From contig CM054180.1 of NCBI GenBank assembly GCA_028829895.1, positions 110,448,635 through 110,512,634 on the forward strand: a stretch of DNA of 64,000 nucleotides, written 5' to 3'. Of this stretch, positions 62,766 to 64,000 are shown piece by piece. This DNA comes from Sinotaia quadrata (lineage: Eukaryota; Mollusca; Gastropoda; Architaenioglossa; Viviparidae). The position numbers and the translations under genes were made by a program. Within the stretch, counting starts at the first letter, position 1. Each line of letters begins with the position of its first letter. The notes beneath the pieces were generated by a model. That model was not told where the DNA came from. It made no database searches and saw only the letters and a list, made by a program, of their open reading frames with translations.

Positions 62766-64000
62766 ATTTATATTTAAGCAATACTTTACTAGCAGTTCTT
62801 TTAATGATACGGTATCCGGAAAACTTCATTCGCAATTAACACATTAATAAAAATAATGGATAAAGACGCGTGATTACAAACAGAACAGTTCCTAGCTCAC
62901 ATACCATTTATCTAAGAAATTTGAATTATCACAATTTACTATGTATATTGAAAGAAAAGTGGTTTCGAAGCGTTTAACATTTCGGGAGGTGGATTGATTA
63001 TTTCACATTATGCTGTTGTGTGTGCGCGCGCATATGTGTGTGTGTGAGAGAAATAAAGCTTGAGTAAAGCCTGAGAAATAAAGCCTTACACGTGTGTAAG
63101 ATGTGTGTGCACGCATCCATATTATCGAAGAGAAATATGTCACATTAAAGTTTGTTGTGGTCTTTCTTGAAGGCCACAAAGGAACACGGATCGATGTCTG
63201 CACACAACCTCCAGCCGCCTTCAATGAGACCCCACTTGTAGCGACACACATTACAGTGACACCTCATCAGGATAGGGTTACCAACTGCATGAGCGTCAGG
63301 TCATCTCAGCCCCGTGGGCGTAATTGTTTACGGGACACAGGGCTAACACTGATTCATCGAATAATTATGCTTAAAGATGCAATGTCCGAGGAAAACAAGG
63401 TTAACAACAATTCATTTTTTAGTCGACATCCTTGAAACATTTTGCAATTCGATCACATGAAAAATGTTGTTACATTTTATGTTAATAGTGCATGACCTTT
63501 GACTTAGCATTAATTATTTCACTATTTTTTTTATATACGTCACCTACAATAGCAACAGTAATAAAAGAAGGGTAAATCTAAATAAGACCAAAAAAATAGT
63601 GGAACCTCATTTTAAAATAGTACAACAATAGTGCAGTATGGTTACTGAAAAACTCTGAAAATCAAACTATTGGGTCTGGAAACTTATGGAACAAAAAAAT
63701 CTTCAACAGTAATGAGGAATGTGTTAAATTTAGTAATAAAAGAGCAGCAGTACTTAACATTATTTTTACAAGAAACATTTGATAATAAGTAAATTATATG
63801 AAGGCGACTGCGACTTTAACATGAGCGTATGTCTCTGGCACGATTTGCTCTGCATATGGAACTGCTGTCACAGAAAAGGGTCACTTCCTGTGTGACCTAC
63901 ACATTCCCAGGTTTTCGGCTTTGACAAGTCTATAAACACTTTAGCAGCAAAAATTAAAACAAAACTTTTGAATGTAGCTTGATCGCGGAGATTTTTCATT
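62766..64000. other. No gene recognised
   Basis: AT-rich sequence with a short GT/GC tract near 63014-63045. A plus-strand frame of 110 codons (63103-63435) has no recognisable domain and may be chance. Confidence 0.45.

Overview
This is an animal nuclear genome window, most likely from a lophotrochozoan and probably a mollusc. It is AT-rich, almost devoid of long open reading frames, and packed with microsatellites, minisatellites and DNA-transposon relics. The only protein-coding segment I can support is a first coding exon on the minus strand (56612-57077). It encodes the N-terminus of a paired-related homeobox (Prrx-type) transcription factor. An in-frame stop precedes its ATG, it carries the FSVNHILDL motif resembling the vertebrate PRRX N-terminal motif, and it ends at a strong GTGAGTAT splice donor. 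By eye I found no homeodomain exon to its left. If the gene continues on the minus strand, the 56.6 kb between position 1 and the exon is first intron, and the right-hand 7 kb is 5'UTR, promoter or upstream intergenic DNA.

Layout. 1-5.2 kb: a 29-bp array, two ATCT microsatellites, a 67-bp array, a diverged AT-rich array and a GAAA run. 7.5-10.8 kb: five minisatellites back to back, ending in twelve near-identical 97-bp units. 13-17 kb: small arrays, then a 30-bp array interrupted by a 1.1-kb hAT-like element. 19-24 kb: a 38-40-bp array, a possible hammerhead/Penelope relic, a 187-bp hAT MITE with perfect terminal repeats and target duplication, and a 30-bp array. 26-28.4 kb: a 34-bp array rich in TGACGTCA-like sites, a tRNA-derived SINE and a 32-bp array. 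32-33.4 kb: a 60-bp array with 180-bp higher-order structure, a 51-bp derivative and a long purine tract. 34.2-34.9 kb: a broken Mutator-like transposase. 35-46.3 kb: 41-, 36-, 24- and 26-bp arrays and long ATCT runs. 48.8-55.9 kb: 33-, 57-, 48-, 31- and 44-bp arrays and compound GT/GA microsatellites. 56.6-57.1 kb: the Prrx exon. 60.2-62.8 kb: six short minisatellites.

Two threads tie this together. First, there are roughly thirty mostly unrelated tandem-repeat families in 64 kb beside one developmental regulator. Second, a dispersed, same-orientation repeat occurs three times (24.1, 45.5 and 60.0 kb), each time inside or next to a tandem array. This suggests that mobile elements carry or seed minisatellites here. 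No prokaryotic feature, rRNA gene, CRISPR array or intact transposase was seen. All copy numbers and similarities were read by eye and are approximate unless stated to be exact.
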